64,000 nucleotides of DNA from Clostridioides mangenotii TR (GTDB lineage Bacteria; Bacillota; Clostridia; Peptostreptococcales; Peptostreptococcaceae): contig NZ_AXUS01000001.1 of assembly GCF_000498755.1 (NCBI RefSeq), positions 124,001 through 188,000 on the forward strand, read 5' to 3'. The notes below the pieces were generated by a model, which did not search any database, was not told where the DNA came from, and worked only from the letters and a program-made list of their open reading frames with translations. A program made the position numbers and the translations under genes. Numbering within the stretch: the stretch's first letter is position 1; every line of letters begins with the position of its first letter. Positions 9,083 through 17,951 of the stretch are shown piece after piece.

Positions 9083-9132
9083 AAAATAGACCTTTACTCG
9101 ACAAACTCATCTCAGTAAGGGTCTATTTTTAT
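9083..9132. terminator. Bidirectional terminator between convergent genes
   Basis: A 17-bp stem, AAAAATAGACCTTTACT at 9083-9099 with the complementary arm ending at 9130, has A- and T-runs on its two sides, so it works in both directions for the exporter (+) and gltS (-). Confidence 0.85.
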
Positions 9133-9167
9133 ATAAAGATTTCAAGTTTTTTATGTAAAATATTATT

Positions 9168-10379
9168 TTAGCTAAAAATGTTTATAAAGAATAATATACA
9201 AGGGACGCTCACTATGTCTAAAAGAAAAGAGCTTACCATTGGAACAACTAACAAAGCTTTTGGAGATGGACCGTATTTATCTGTGAGTGTAACCATATTA
9301 GACATTGCATTTGGAGTAGCACCGATTCCATGGCCTATAAGACCACTTATTATTATAGCGGCATCAAATGTTTTTCCAAGAACTTTAAAACAAATAAACA
9401 CCCCGTATACGATAATAAAAATTACCTGACAGATAACCATAAACAGTATAAGTGGAAGTAGAGAAGAAAGCTTATACAGGTCTATATTCATTAAAGAGAT
9501 AGTCAAAAAAAGACCTAGTGAAATTTCTCCGATAAAAGTCATAATATTAAAGTCAATTATAAAAAATTTAACTCTATCATTTACATTTCTAAGAATTACA
9601 GCTGTAAACATACATGTAACAACTATAGGTAAAACAAATCCATTTATTTTAAATGCTAATTTGCTTATTAGATCGCCTGTATTTATACACAAAAGTATTA
9701 TCATAAGATGTTCCATAAAAACTAAAGGGCTTAAATTGAAGGAAATATCTTTTTTTACAATTGATTTATTTTTTAAGGAAGACCTATTTGTATTTAAATC
9801 AACATTAGGTTTTAGATTATGTCTTTCTATTAAAAATTTGCCAACTGGGCCACCTAAAATACCTCCAAATATCAATCCTAAAGTGGCGGCAGTAACTCCA
9901 AAGCTTATAGCATTTTCAACTCCAAAGTTTTCTATTGTCTGACCGAAGGCAGCTGCGTATCCATGTCCACCTTCCATTGAAATACTCCCACACATCAGAC
10001 TCAGAAGTGGATCTATATTTAGGAATTTTGAGAGAGATAAAACAAGTATGTTTTGAGAGAATGCCAGAAAAGCACATAAGACCCAATATCTGAATAGAAG
10101 ATTACCTCCGTTTTTAATGAGTTTAGTACTTATGCCTAGACCTATAGTGGTGAAAAATAGATATATAAACATAGTAGAATAATGTGCGCTAATAATAATT
10201 TTAATTAATCCCAGCTGTTGAAGTATTAAATTCAAAAGTGAAAATAAAATTCCCCCTATAATTGGAGAGGGAATACATAGATTATTTAAAAATTTTATTT
10301 TGTTTCTCAAAAGATTCCCAATCATGAAAAAAATAATAGCAACCATTAATGTTTGAGCGGTATCTAACTTTAAAATCAA
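9168..10379 (-). CDS. gltS: Sodium/glutamate symporter GltS family
   Basis: A 403-residue membrane carrier of the ESS (glutamate:Na+ symporter) family. The N-terminal LDTAQTLMVA is followed by CIPSPIIGGILF, GGHGYAAAFG and, near the C-terminus, GHGIGATPNAMSNM, the paired conserved loops of GltS. It imports glutamate or a related acid with Na+. I choose the TTG at 10379 because GGGGG sits seven bases before it and the E. coli protein starts at the matching point; an ATG at 10415 adds 12 residues but has no ribosome binding site. Monocistronic; terminator shared at 9083. Confidence 0.88.
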   Translation of the reverse strand: MILKLDTAQTLMVAIIFFMIGNLLRNKIKFLNNLCIPSPIIGGILFSLLNLILQQLGLIKIIISAHYSTMFIYLFFTTIGLGISTKLIKNGGNLLFRYWVLCAFLAFSQNILVLSLSKFLNIDPLLSLMCGSISMEGGHGYAAAFGQTIENFGVENAISFGVTAATLGLIFGGILGGPVGKFLIERHNLKPNVDLNTNRSSLKNKSIVKKDISFNLSPLVFMEHLMIILLCINTGDLISKLAFKINGFVLPIVVTCMFTAVILRNVNDRVKFFIIDFNIMTFIGEISLGLFLTISLMNIDLYKLSSLLPLILFMVICQVIFIIVYGVFICFKVLGKTFDAAIIISGLIGHGIGATPNAMSNMVTLTDKYGPSPKALLVVPMVSSFLLDIVSVPCILFFINIFS

Positions 10380-10828
10380 TTTAATTACCCCCGTATCGTT
10401 AATAAAGTAATACATTTTTACATTTGTTAATATTTAAAAAAAATATTCTTATTAAATCTATGATTATTTTATTGTGTAATATAACCAATTAACGAATATG
10501 ATAAAAACAATTAAATAAATTTGATATTGATGCATCGTAATAGAGTAGAGTTAATATATCTAAAAAACTTATAAGGGGAAGGGTATATTTATATACAAAT
10601 TACACCAAATGATTAAACATTACCGAGATTAGAAGATGCTACAGCGCATTAATTCATTCATCAAGTTAGATTTGTTTAGAACCATATAACCATGGAAATA
10701 TAATGTAAGCAAGAATATCAATTAATATAGTTGAATTTAAATAAGGTTTGTTATATATTATATATAACAAATAGATTGAAGATAATCTTCTCTGTTTGTA
10801 TATTCGCGTATGAAATGGAGTGGTTTAG
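10380..10828. other. Divergent intergenic region
   Basis: About 450 bases between gltS (-) and the ABC permease gene (+). No coding frame with a ribosome binding site is visible. It holds promoters for both directions (not resolved by eye) and the palindrome at 10747-10771. Confidence 0.5.
10747..10771. promoter_or_regulatory. Perfect palindrome, possible operator
   Basis: TTTGTTATATA (10747-10757), a 3-base centre, then its exact complement (10761-10771), 58 bases before the ABC permease start. The size and symmetry suit a dimeric repressor site; no regulator gene is adjacent. Confidence 0.5.
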
Positions 10829-12436
10829 TTGGGTAATCTGTGTTTGCTATTAAAAATAGACTTTATAAATTTTTTGAAAATAAATAATTTAAAGTCAAAT
10901 AAAAGCAATGATAATAAAAAAATGATAGCATTTGCTATTATATGTACAATAATTTTAGGATTTATAGGTTATTTTATTTATAATATATCCTCAGGGATTA
11001 TAACTTTGTTGATAGAATATAATAATCCAAACTTTAGACCGGAGATTGTGTTGTTAGGAGGATTTTTTCTATCAATTCTAATTACGCTTTTTACTTCGAT
11101 TTATAAAGCTCCATCGTATTTATTTCATTTAAGAGATTTTGATATACTTACTAGCTTGCCCATAAAAGATTCTACGATACTTGTAAGTAAGATAGTTGGG
11201 ATGTTATATACAAATTACTTCTTTTCGTTTTATATAATGGTTATTCCTTGTATAGCTTATCATGTACAGCTAGGTAACTATCCGTTATTTGGATTAGTAC
11301 TTTTTTTACTTTTTTTAACTACTCCGCTATTGCCAATTACAATATCTACTATTATATCTTATGTACTTGGAGGAATATCATCAAAGATCAAGTATAAAAA
11401 CCTTATTTTAATATTTGGAAGTATGGTTTTACTTATAGGTTATATGGTTCTTATGATGAAAATTCAGTCTTCTTCAACATATTTTATTGAAAATGGGTCA
11501 TCCATTATAAGAATAATTGAAACGGTGTACCCGCCAAATTATTATTTTGTTGATGCACTGAAAAATTGTAATATTATTTCGCTTATAATTTTTTCTTTGT
11601 ACTCTTTAGTTCCTTTTGCTATTTTTATATTGATTTTTTCAAAAGGATTTAGAAAAATTAATTCTAGAATGAAGGGAATTGGTAGCGCTTCAACTTACAG
11701 TGTAGAAAAAGTCAAATCATCTTCACCTATAAAAGCCTTGGTAAATAGAGAGTTTAAAAGATATTTTGGTACTTACAGTTATATAGTAAATACATCTTTT
11801 AGTCTCGTCATGCTAGTTGTAGCTTCAGCAGCATTGATTTTATTTGGAGTTGACAAAGTTGGAGATTTTTTAGATGTCGAAATTATTATGAATATAATAC
11901 AACTGCAAACACTATTTTTTATACTTCTTATTTTGTTATTAACATGCACAACATACTGTTCGATATCTTTAGAAGGAGAAAATCTATGGATACTAAAATC
12001 AAATCCTATAGAAGAAAAAGATATATTTAAGAGTAAAATATATATGAATACAATACTGAATACTCCTATAACTGTATTTAGCTTTATACTCTTAGCAGTT
12101 TATTTTAAATTTGATTTAGTTTTTAGTATTATTTCAGTTGTAGGTATTATAGCTTTTACATTTTTAGTAGCTATAATTGGATTGGTAGCAAATCTTATGT
12201 TCCCAAATCTAAATTGGAAAAATGAGGTCGCAGTTGTAAAAAGAAGTGCCAGTATGTTTGTTACTTGGATAGCAATTGCTATATACTTAGGTTCATTTTT
12301 CATTGTAGGTTCATTTACTAATTTTAATAATGTAGACTTATTTATACTGTTAGCTGTTTTAATAACGGTTTTTATAGATTTAGTTATTTGGAAATGGCTT
12401 AAAGTTAAAGGATCAGAAATTTTTAGATCATTGTAA
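10829..12436 (+). CDS. ABC transporter permease without adjacent ATPase
   Basis: A 535-residue protein with about twelve hydrophobic segments in two halves separated by a cytosolic stretch (about residues 270-310, ending in ALVNREFKRYFGTY). This matches large ABC-2-type 'putative ABC exporter' permeases of Clostridia. DFDILTSLPIKDSTILVSKI and the later SLEGENLWILKSNPIEEKDIF are the repeated cytosolic contact motifs of that group. The start is TTG with GGAGTGG six bases upstream. Such permeases normally sit beside their ATP-binding subunit; none is present on either side, so it must borrow one or be an orphan. Confidence 0.75.
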   Translation: MGNLCLLLKIDFINFLKINNLKSNKSNDNKKMIAFAIICTIILGFIGYFIYNISSGIITLLIEYNNPNFRPEIVLLGGFFLSILITLFTSIYKAPSYLFHLRDFDILTSLPIKDSTILVSKIVGMLYTNYFFSFYIMVIPCIAYHVQLGNYPLFGLVLFLLFLTTPLLPITISTIISYVLGGISSKIKYKNLILIFGSMVLLIGYMVLMMKIQSSSTYFIENGSSIIRIIETVYPPNYYFVDALKNCNIISLIIFSLYSLVPFAIFILIFSKGFRKINSRMKGIGSASTYSVEKVKSSSPIKALVNREFKRYFGTYSYIVNTSFSLVMLVVASAALILFGVDKVGDFLDVEIIMNIIQLQTLFFILLILLLTCTTYCSISLEGENLWILKSNPIEEKDIFKSKIYMNTILNTPITVFSFILLAVYFKFDLVFSIISVVGIIAFTFLVAIIGLVANLMFPNLNWKNEVAVVKRSASMFVTWIAIAIYLGSFFIVGSFTNFNNVDLFILLAVLITVFIDLVIWKWLKVKGSEIFRSL

Positions 12437-12438
12437 TA

Positions 12439-12470
12439 CAGAAGGAAGTCTTACAACTGGCTTCTTTCTG
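12439..12470 (+). terminator. Hairpin after the ABC permease gene, possible terminator
   Basis: A 12-bp stem, CAGAAGGAAGTC (12439-12450) with 12459-12470, contains G-U pairs. No T-run follows, so termination would be weak. Confidence 0.4.
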
Positions 12471-12762
12471 ATAAGTATAATAGCTGTCTATAGTATTCTA
12501 GATTACCTGTAGAAAAATAATTAAACAAATGTTAAATCATTACATGTGGAAGAATTTCTAAATATCTTACAAGGTTAAATTTAAATAATATATTATTTAA
12601 AATAGATTAAAGATAGCTTCTATTTATATTATCTATAATGGATTTTATAAAATATAGAAACTAAAATACACGAACTTTAATATAAATTTGATATATGAAT
12701 ATTTATAGGAATATATACAATAATAAAAGTAAATACAAAAATAATTTACTGGAGATGTGTAT
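12471..12762. other. AT-rich non-coding stretch
   Basis: No frame with a ribosome binding site. Together with the preceding hairpin, this fills the gap between the ABC permease gene and the small gene at 12763. Nothing else is recognised. Confidence 0.5.
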
Positions 12763-12918
12763 ATGAATATAGAAAATAGAACTATTAAAGAAATAAAAAA
12801 ATCGAAAAAAATTGATAAAGATAAATTTGAAATTTCCAAAGAATTAACAGAAGTCAAAAAGATTGGCGATATATTGGGAGATAGAGTGAAGAACAAGAAG
12901 AGAGGTTTACCATCTTAA
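12763..12918 (+). CDS. Small basic hypothetical protein, 51 residues
   Basis: ATG 12763 lies eight bases after GGAGA, giving a 51-residue Lys/Glu/Ile-rich protein with no hydrophobic segment. The heptad-like spacing of Ile/Leu/Val suggests a helix or short coiled coil; it ends in a basic KNKKRGLPS tail. Unrecognised. It is supported only by the ribosome binding site, an open frame across a very AT-rich region, and plausible composition. Confidence 0.5.
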   Translation: MNIENRTIKEIKKSKKIDKDKFEISKELTEVKKIGDILGDRVKNKKRGLPS

Positions 12919-13042
12919 TGATAATATAATAGATTTTATATTTGATAAATACTATAAATTTGTTATAATGTATAAGTAGAAAGAATTTTATAGAAACAAA
13001 TAAAATCATCAAAAATCGAATATCAACACTATTTGTAAGATT

Positions 13043-13110
13043 CCCTTGTAAATATCATATACGAACATTACAGTTTTATATGACATGTGGTATAAGGGTT
13101 TTTTATATTT
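13043..13110 (+). terminator. Two-tier hairpin with T-run in front of the first Mo-hydroxylase operon
   Basis: Outer stem CCCTTGTA (13043-13050) pairs with TATAAGGG (13091-13098). An inner stem, 13052-13061 with 13078-13087, has one mismatch, and TTTTTT follows. It may simply terminate the small gene at 12763, or act as an attenuator 80 bases before the operon. It does not match the purine, Moco or preQ1 aptamer consensus. Confidence 0.6.
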
Positions 13111-13186
13111 TATGGCGATAATTTGAAAAAACTTTGTTTTGTAATACTTTTTATATTAAACTTAGAGACTTTAGGAGGATGATGGT

Positions 13187-13975
13187 GTGTTTACTGTTAT
13201 GGATATAGAACAGCCTACCACTGAACAAGAAGCCTATTCTATACTGACAAAGAGAAAGAACAATCAAGTTATAGGTGGAAGTGCTTTCTTGAGAATGGGA
13301 AAAAAGAGAATAGGGACAGGAGTAGAACTATCTAAATTAAATTTAGACTATATTAAAGAAGTTGATAGCTACGTGGAAATAGGGGCTATGACGACTTTAA
13401 GAACATTAGAAACTAGTACTATATTAAAAGAGTCATTTGGAGAGATAATAAGTGATTCACTAAGGGATATTATTGGTGTACAATTTAGAAATGTTGTAAC
13501 AGTAGGAGGCACAGTCTTCTCAAAATATGGATTTTCTGATTTAATAGTTGCGCTGCTATCTCTTGATACTGAGGTAGAACTATTTAATGCAGGAAGAATG
13601 AAATTAGATGATTTTTTAGTTAAAGAATGTGAAAAAGATTTACTCACAAAGATATACATAAAAAAGGCAGATAAGAAAGCTGCGTATAAATCTCTTAGAA
13701 ATGCTAAAAGCGATTATCCAATATTAAATGTGTCTGTATCTAATGATAAAGATGAATTTAAGATATGTATAGGAGCTAGACCTCAGAGAGCCGTTGTTGC
13801 AAGACTAGCTAGTGACTTTTTATCAAAAAATGAGCTAAATGTTTCGAATATAGATAAAGCTCTTGATTTGATAACTGAAGATGTTAGTTTCGGAACTAAT
13901 ATGAGAGGAACTAAAGAGTATAGAGAAGCTATTAGCAAGGTTCTTGTAAAAAGAGCTATTACGGAGGTTATTTAA
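13187..13975 (+). CDS. Molybdenum hydroxylase FAD-binding subunit (CoxM/XdhB-like), set 1
   Basis: A 262-residue medium subunit of a xanthine dehydrogenase-type enzyme, which carries FAD and passes electrons from the 2Fe-2S clusters to an acceptor. The start MFTVMDIEQPTTEQEAY and IGGSAFLRMGKKRIGT form the FAD-binding P-loop region; VGGTVFSKYGFSDLIVALLSLD matches the family's second FAD segment (about residues 107-128). The GTG start has AGGAGG eight bases upstream. Its TAA overlaps the ATG of the next gene by one base, so the subunits are translationally coupled. Confidence 0.9.
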   Translation: MFTVMDIEQPTTEQEAYSILTKRKNNQVIGGSAFLRMGKKRIGTGVELSKLNLDYIKEVDSYVEIGAMTTLRTLETSTILKESFGEIISDSLRDIIGVQFRNVVTVGGTVFSKYGFSDLIVALLSLDTEVELFNAGRMKLDDFLVKECEKDLLTKIYIKKADKKAAYKSLRNAKSDYPILNVSVSNDKDEFKICIGARPQRAVVARLASDFLSKNELNVSNIDKALDLITEDVSFGTNMRGTKEYREAISKVLVKRAITEVI

Positions 13976-14424
13976 TGTTTGTAGAATTAAAAATAAATGG
14001 AAAAATAAAAAAGATAGATATACAACCAGAAGAATGCTTAGTTGATACACTTAGAAACCTTGGAAATTTAAGCGTAAAAAGAGGTTGTAATACAGGAAAC
14101 TGTGGACTATGTTCAGTTTTAATAGATAATAAACCAGTACTATCTTGTGCAATACTTACAGTTAGAGCTGTTGGTAGTGAGATAGTTACTATAGAAGGTA
14201 TGGAAGAAAAAGTGGCTAAATTTTCGGATATACTTGCTAGTCAAGGTGCCGAGCAGTGTGGATTCTGTTCTCCAGGATTTATACTTACGGTTATAGCTAT
14301 GAAGGATGAACTTCAAAATCCAACTGATGAAGAAATAAAACACTATTTAACAGGTAACTTATGTAGATGTACAGGATATATGGGTCAGCTTAGAGCGATA
14401 AAAACTTATCTAGGGGGTGAGTAA
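13975..14424 (+). CDS. Molybdenum hydroxylase 2Fe-2S subunit (CoxS/XdhC-like), set 1
   Basis: A 149-residue small subunit with two [2Fe-2S] clusters. The plant-type ferredoxin cluster uses C38, C43, C46 and C58 (GCNTGNCGLC). The C-terminal helical cluster uses C95, C98, C130 and C132 (QCGFC and LCRCTGY). All eight ligands are present. It links the Mo subunit to the FAD subunit. It overlaps the previous gene by one base (TAATG) and ends just before the Mo-subunit ATG. Confidence 0.95.
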   Translation: MFVELKINGKIKKIDIQPEECLVDTLRNLGNLSVKRGCNTGNCGLCSVLIDNKPVLSCAILTVRAVGSEIVTIEGMEEKVAKFSDILASQGAEQCGFCSPGFILTVIAMKDELQNPTDEEIKHYLTGNLCRCTGYMGQLRAIKTYLGGE

Positions 14425-14425
14425 T

Positions 14426-16696
14426 ATGAGGATAGTAGGAAAAGGAGTTAAAAAAATTGATGCAATGTCAATAACTACAGGGAAAGCTGTATACACAGAT
14501 GACTTAACTTCTAAAGATGCACTTGTAGTTAAAATTCTTAGAAGTCCACATGCTTACGCCAAGATAAAAAATATTGACACAAGTAGAGCTGAAAAGTTGG
14601 AGGGTGTAGAGTGTATACTCACGCACAAAGATGTACCAGATATCAGATTTACTCTTGCTGGTCAAACTTATCCTGAACCGTCTCCATACGACAGACTTAT
14701 ACTTGAAGATGTTGTTAGATATGTAGGCGATGAAGTAGCGATAGTTGCGGCAGTAGATGAAAAAACTGCGATTAAAGCAATGAATATGATAAAAGTTGAT
14801 TATGAAGTGTTAGAGGCAATTATAGATTTCGAAAAAGCTATAGAGAGCGACGTAACAGTTCACGAAGAAGAAGTAAAGTGTAACTTTGATATAGGATTTG
14901 ATTCAAAGAAAAATATAGCTTCTAAGCAGGAGTACGCTAAAGGAGATGTAGAAAAAGTTTTAAACGATTGCGATATAGTCGTAGAAGAAACTTACTACAC
15001 TCAAGCTCAAGCTCATGCTATGATGGAGACTTACAGATCGTACAACTATTTAGATCATGCGGGAAGATTAGTAGTGATAAGTTCTACTCAAATACCTTTC
15101 CATGTAAGAAGACATTTATCGAGAGCTTTAAATATACCTGCGAGCAAAATCAGGGTAATAAAGCCTAGAATAGGTGGAGGTTTTGGTGGAAAGCAGACTG
15201 CATGTACTGAGATATTTTCTGCAATAGTTACATTGAAAACTGGAAAACCTGCTAAGATAATTTACGATAGAACAGAGACTTTTAATTCAACTACTAGCAG
15301 ACATGCCACTAGAATTAAAGTAAAGATTGGCTCAAATAAAGATGGAATAATAAGAGCAATAGACATAGAAGGGCTTTCAGATACAGGGGCTTATGGCGAA
15401 CATGCTTCGACTACTTTCGGTTTAATAGGTGAAAAGACATTACCTCTTTACAATAAACTAGAAGCGGCTAGATTTGCTGGTGATGTTGTTTATACTAATA
15501 AAATGCCAGGTGGAGCTCTGAGAGGGTATGGAGCTACTCAAGGTAACTTTGCTGTCGAGTCTACAGTAAACATGCTTGCAGACAGATTAAATATAGATCC
15601 TACAGAACTTAGAATGAAAAATGTTGTAGTTGAAGGTGAGACTACATTTGCATATGGAAAACATATACAAAGCGCTGATATAGAGAGATGTATAAATAGA
15701 GGTAAAGATTTAATCGGTTGGGATGATAAATATCCATCTAAGGATCTTGGAAATGGAAAAGTTAGATCAGTAGGTATGTCGCTTACTATGCAGGGATCAG
15801 GTATACCTAATTTAGACAAATCTACTGTTGAAGTAAGACTTGATGATTATGGAAGCTACGTACTTATGGTAGGATCGACAGATATGGGGACCGGTAGTGA
15901 TACTGTTCTTGCACAGATGGTAGCTGAGGTTCTTTTAACAGATATGGATAGAATAACTGTTATAGCATCTGATACAGATATGGTACCTTATGATCCAGGT
16001 TCTTACGCATCAAGTACTACTTATGTTACAGGAATGGCAGTTGTTAAAGCAGCTGAAGATCTTAGAGATAAAATTATAGAGTCTGCTTCAAAGCAATTAG
16101 AAATAGACATAGATAATTTAGAATTTGATGGAAATAAGGTGTTCTCAGTAGAACACAGTAAAGAAATATCAGTGTTTGATATATCTGTAAACACTACTAT
16201 AGGGAATAAATGGGAACAACTTATAGGATTTGCTTCATATGGAAGTAGTGTTTCTCCTCCTCCGTTTATAGCTGGATTTGCAGAGACAGAAGTCGATAAA
16301 GAAACTGGAAAAGTTGATTTAATCAATTATGTTGCAATAGCTGATTGTGGTACAGTTATCAATAAAAACCTTGCAAAGATTCAAGTTGAGGGTGGTATTG
16401 TACAAGGTATAGGTATGGCGATGTTTGAGGAAGTTAGACACACTGATAATGGACATATGGATACAAACACTTTTATGCAGTACAAGATACCTTCAAGAGA
16501 AGACGTTGGCAATATAAAAGTTGAATTCGTTGAGACTTATGAACCAACAGGTCCTTTTGGGGCTAAATCAATAGGAGAAGTAGTAATAAACACTCCTCTG
16601 GCAGCTATACAAGATTCAGTATTCAATGCTGTAGGTGTAAGAATTAATAACCTACCTATAACTCCAGAAAAAGTATTTATGAAATTAAATAAATAA
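14426..16696 (+). CDS. Molybdenum hydroxylase Mo-cofactor-binding subunit, set 1
   Basis: A 756-residue large subunit of the xanthine dehydrogenase/aldehyde oxidase family; it hydroxylates a carbon of an N-heterocycle with water. The N-terminal 'hammerhead' domain starts at KKIDAMSITTGKAVYTDDL. IGGGFGGKQ is the Mo-cofactor loop, GGALRGYGATQ the substrate-pocket loop, and GAKSIGE near the C-terminus supplies the catalytic Glu. The segment HAMMETYRSY has Tyr where many xanthine dehydrogenases have His (ETH), which hints at a different substrate. I start at ATG 14426 with AGGGGG upstream; an in-frame GTG lies at 14417. A terminator follows at 16748. Confidence 0.92.
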   Translation: MRIVGKGVKKIDAMSITTGKAVYTDDLTSKDALVVKILRSPHAYAKIKNIDTSRAEKLEGVECILTHKDVPDIRFTLAGQTYPEPSPYDRLILEDVVRYVGDEVAIVAAVDEKTAIKAMNMIKVDYEVLEAIIDFEKAIESDVTVHEEEVKCNFDIGFDSKKNIASKQEYAKGDVEKVLNDCDIVVEETYYTQAQAHAMMETYRSYNYLDHAGRLVVISSTQIPFHVRRHLSRALNIPASKIRVIKPRIGGGFGGKQTACTEIFSAIVTLKTGKPAKIIYDRTETFNSTTSRHATRIKVKIGSNKDGIIRAIDIEGLSDTGAYGEHASTTFGLIGEKTLPLYNKLEAARFAGDVVYTNKMPGGALRGYGATQGNFAVESTVNMLADRLNIDPTELRMKNVVVEGETTFAYGKHIQSADIERCINRGKDLIGWDDKYPSKDLGNGKVRSVGMSLTMQGSGIPNLDKSTVEVRLDDYGSYVLMVGSTDMGTGSDTVLAQMVAEVLLTDMDRITVIASDTDMVPYDPGSYASSTTYVTGMAVVKAAEDLRDKIIESASKQLEIDIDNLEFDGNKVFSVEHSKEISVFDISVNTTIGNKWEQLIGFASYGSSVSPPPFIAGFAETEVDKETGKVDLINYVAIADCGTVINKNLAKIQVEGGIVQGIGMAMFEEVRHTDNGHMDTNTFMQYKIPSREDVGNIKVEFVETYEPTGPFGAKSIGEVVINTPLAAIQDSVFNAVGVRINNLPITPEKVFMKLNK

Positions 16697-16747
16697 TCAA
16701 TCAAGCAAATAATTAAATATATAATTTATAGATAAATAAGAAAAGAT

Positions 16748-16792
16748 AAGGCTCTTTTATGAAGTTAAAGCATAAAGGGGTCTTGTTTTATT
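16748..16792 (+). terminator. Terminator of Mo-hydroxylase operon 1
   Basis: A 14-bp stem with G-U pairs (16748-16761 with 16771-16784) is followed by TGTTTT. Confidence 0.6.
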
Positions 16793-17096
16793 GCAAATTT
16801 AGACTAACATAACTATATAACAATAATGGGAGAATAATAAGAACAGGGATGTCTATGTCTAGAGTAAAAAGCAGCTTATCAAGGATAAAGTGTGCCCTGA
16901 AAAAGGTTTTAAGTTATGTACATATAAAGATGGTATTAGAAAGTAATATTTATTTGTTAAATAGTAGTCAAAAGGAGTTTTTTTAGAGTATAATAAGAGT
17001 AAGAAGACAAACATAGTTTAAATTAAATTTATGCGTTTTCTTTAATCATTAAAAGCTTGTATGTACTTCTAATATTATCGATTAGGAGGGGATACT
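16793..17096. other. Non-coding stretch before yfbU
   Basis: AT-rich. It contains a 45-codon open frame at 16849-16986 without a usable ribosome binding site, which I do not count as a gene, and the leader of the next gene. Confidence 0.45.
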
Positions 17097-17615
17097 ATGG
17101 AACTTAGTTCAAAGGAAAGATTATTTTTATTTAATCAATATGAGATACTTAAACATCTAGATAAAGATAATGTTAAAACTTACTTGGAGTATCAGGAAAT
17201 CATAAGAAAAGGTTATAAATACAATTATATCGATTTAATAGAGAATATCAACAGTAAAGGCACTGAAGAAGAAGTATCAAAGTTTATATTTGATGTATTT
17301 GAAATGTATAGAATGCTTATCAGGTCTTATAATGATTTAAGTCGAATAGACAAAACTAGAATGAACAAATACGATATTATTTTTAGAGGGTTTGACATAC
17401 TTGAAGAAAAAAATTACTACACTTATGCTAAATTTATTATTGAAGATTTAGGGCTTTATAAAGATATAATCAGAGAAGAAGGATTTAAAATGGAATCAAA
17501 GTCTCCTATGGTAGAAATTTACAAAAAAAGAATTGATACGTGTAGAACAGATATAGAAGAGCCTTATAGCGTTTTAAATTTAAAAGAGATAAAAAATATA
17601 ATAAATATTAATTAA
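17097..17615 (+). CDS. YfbU family protein
   Basis: A 172-residue homologue of E. coli YfbU (COG3013). SKERLFLFNQYEILKHLD at the N-terminus, FDVFEMYRMLIRSYNDL in the middle, RGFDILEE and the closing LKEIKNIININ follow the YfbU pattern throughout. It is a cytosolic helical protein whose molecular function is not established. AGGAGGGG precedes the ATG. Single gene with a perfect terminator at 17621. Confidence 0.9.
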   Translation: MELSSKERLFLFNQYEILKHLDKDNVKTYLEYQEIIRKGYKYNYIDLIENINSKGTEEEVSKFIFDVFEMYRMLIRSYNDLSRIDKTRMNKYDIIFRGFDILEEKNYYTYAKFIIEDLGLYKDIIREEGFKMESKSPMVEIYKKRIDTCRTDIEEPYSVLNLKEIKNIININ

Positions 17616-17620
17616 TAACC

Positions 17621-17660
17621 GCATCAAAACTTAACTATTGTTAAGTTTTGATGCTTTTTT
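17621..17660 (+). terminator. Terminator after the YfbU-family gene
   Basis: A perfect 15-bp stem (17621-17635 with 17640-17654) has a 4-base loop and TTTTTT. Confidence 0.92.
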
Positions 17661-17775
17661 ATATTTGATATGTTTTCCCTAGTACCTGGTATTTTCACAC
17701 AGAAAATGAGAGGCTGTAAAAATTAATAGGTGAAATTTATTAAAAAATAGTATATAATGTATATTGAAATTAATA

Positions 17776-17891
17776 AGACAGTTCGTGAGCCTCCTGTCTC
17801 TAAATAAAACTACGGTGAATAATATGCATTTATTACATAGATGTATTATTTTGTATCAAAAAACCGTAGAATTTCTCTGCGGTTTTATTTT
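17776..17891 (+). promoter_or_regulatory. preQ1-I riboswitch with transcription terminator
   Basis: Aptamer at 17776-17815: AGACAG pairs with CTGTCT across a loop TTCGTGAGCCTC, followed by the A-rich tail CTAAATAAAACTA needed for the H-type pseudoknot. Downstream, 17860-17870 and 17876-17886 form an 11-bp terminator followed by TATTTT. CTACGG (17810-17815) is complementary to CCGTAG (17864-17869) and is a ready antiterminator, so preQ1 binding should turn queT off. It fills most of the 17616-17951 gap. Confidence 0.85.
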
Positions 17892-17951
17892 GATTGCAAT
17901 TATATTTACGTACTCTAGGCTTAATATTTAAAAAATATTAGGAGGAAAAAA

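Noticed and set aside
12645-12896. An 83-codon minus-strand frame opposite the small basic gene
   Set aside because: Low-complexity Phe/Ile/Tyr product from AT-rich DNA, no ribosome binding site, and antisense to a better-supported small gene.
16849-16986. A 45-codon open frame after Mo-hydroxylase operon 1
   Set aside because: The only purine-rich stretch (AGGG) touches the ATG, the product has no recognisable pattern, and it lies between a terminator and a well-supported gene.
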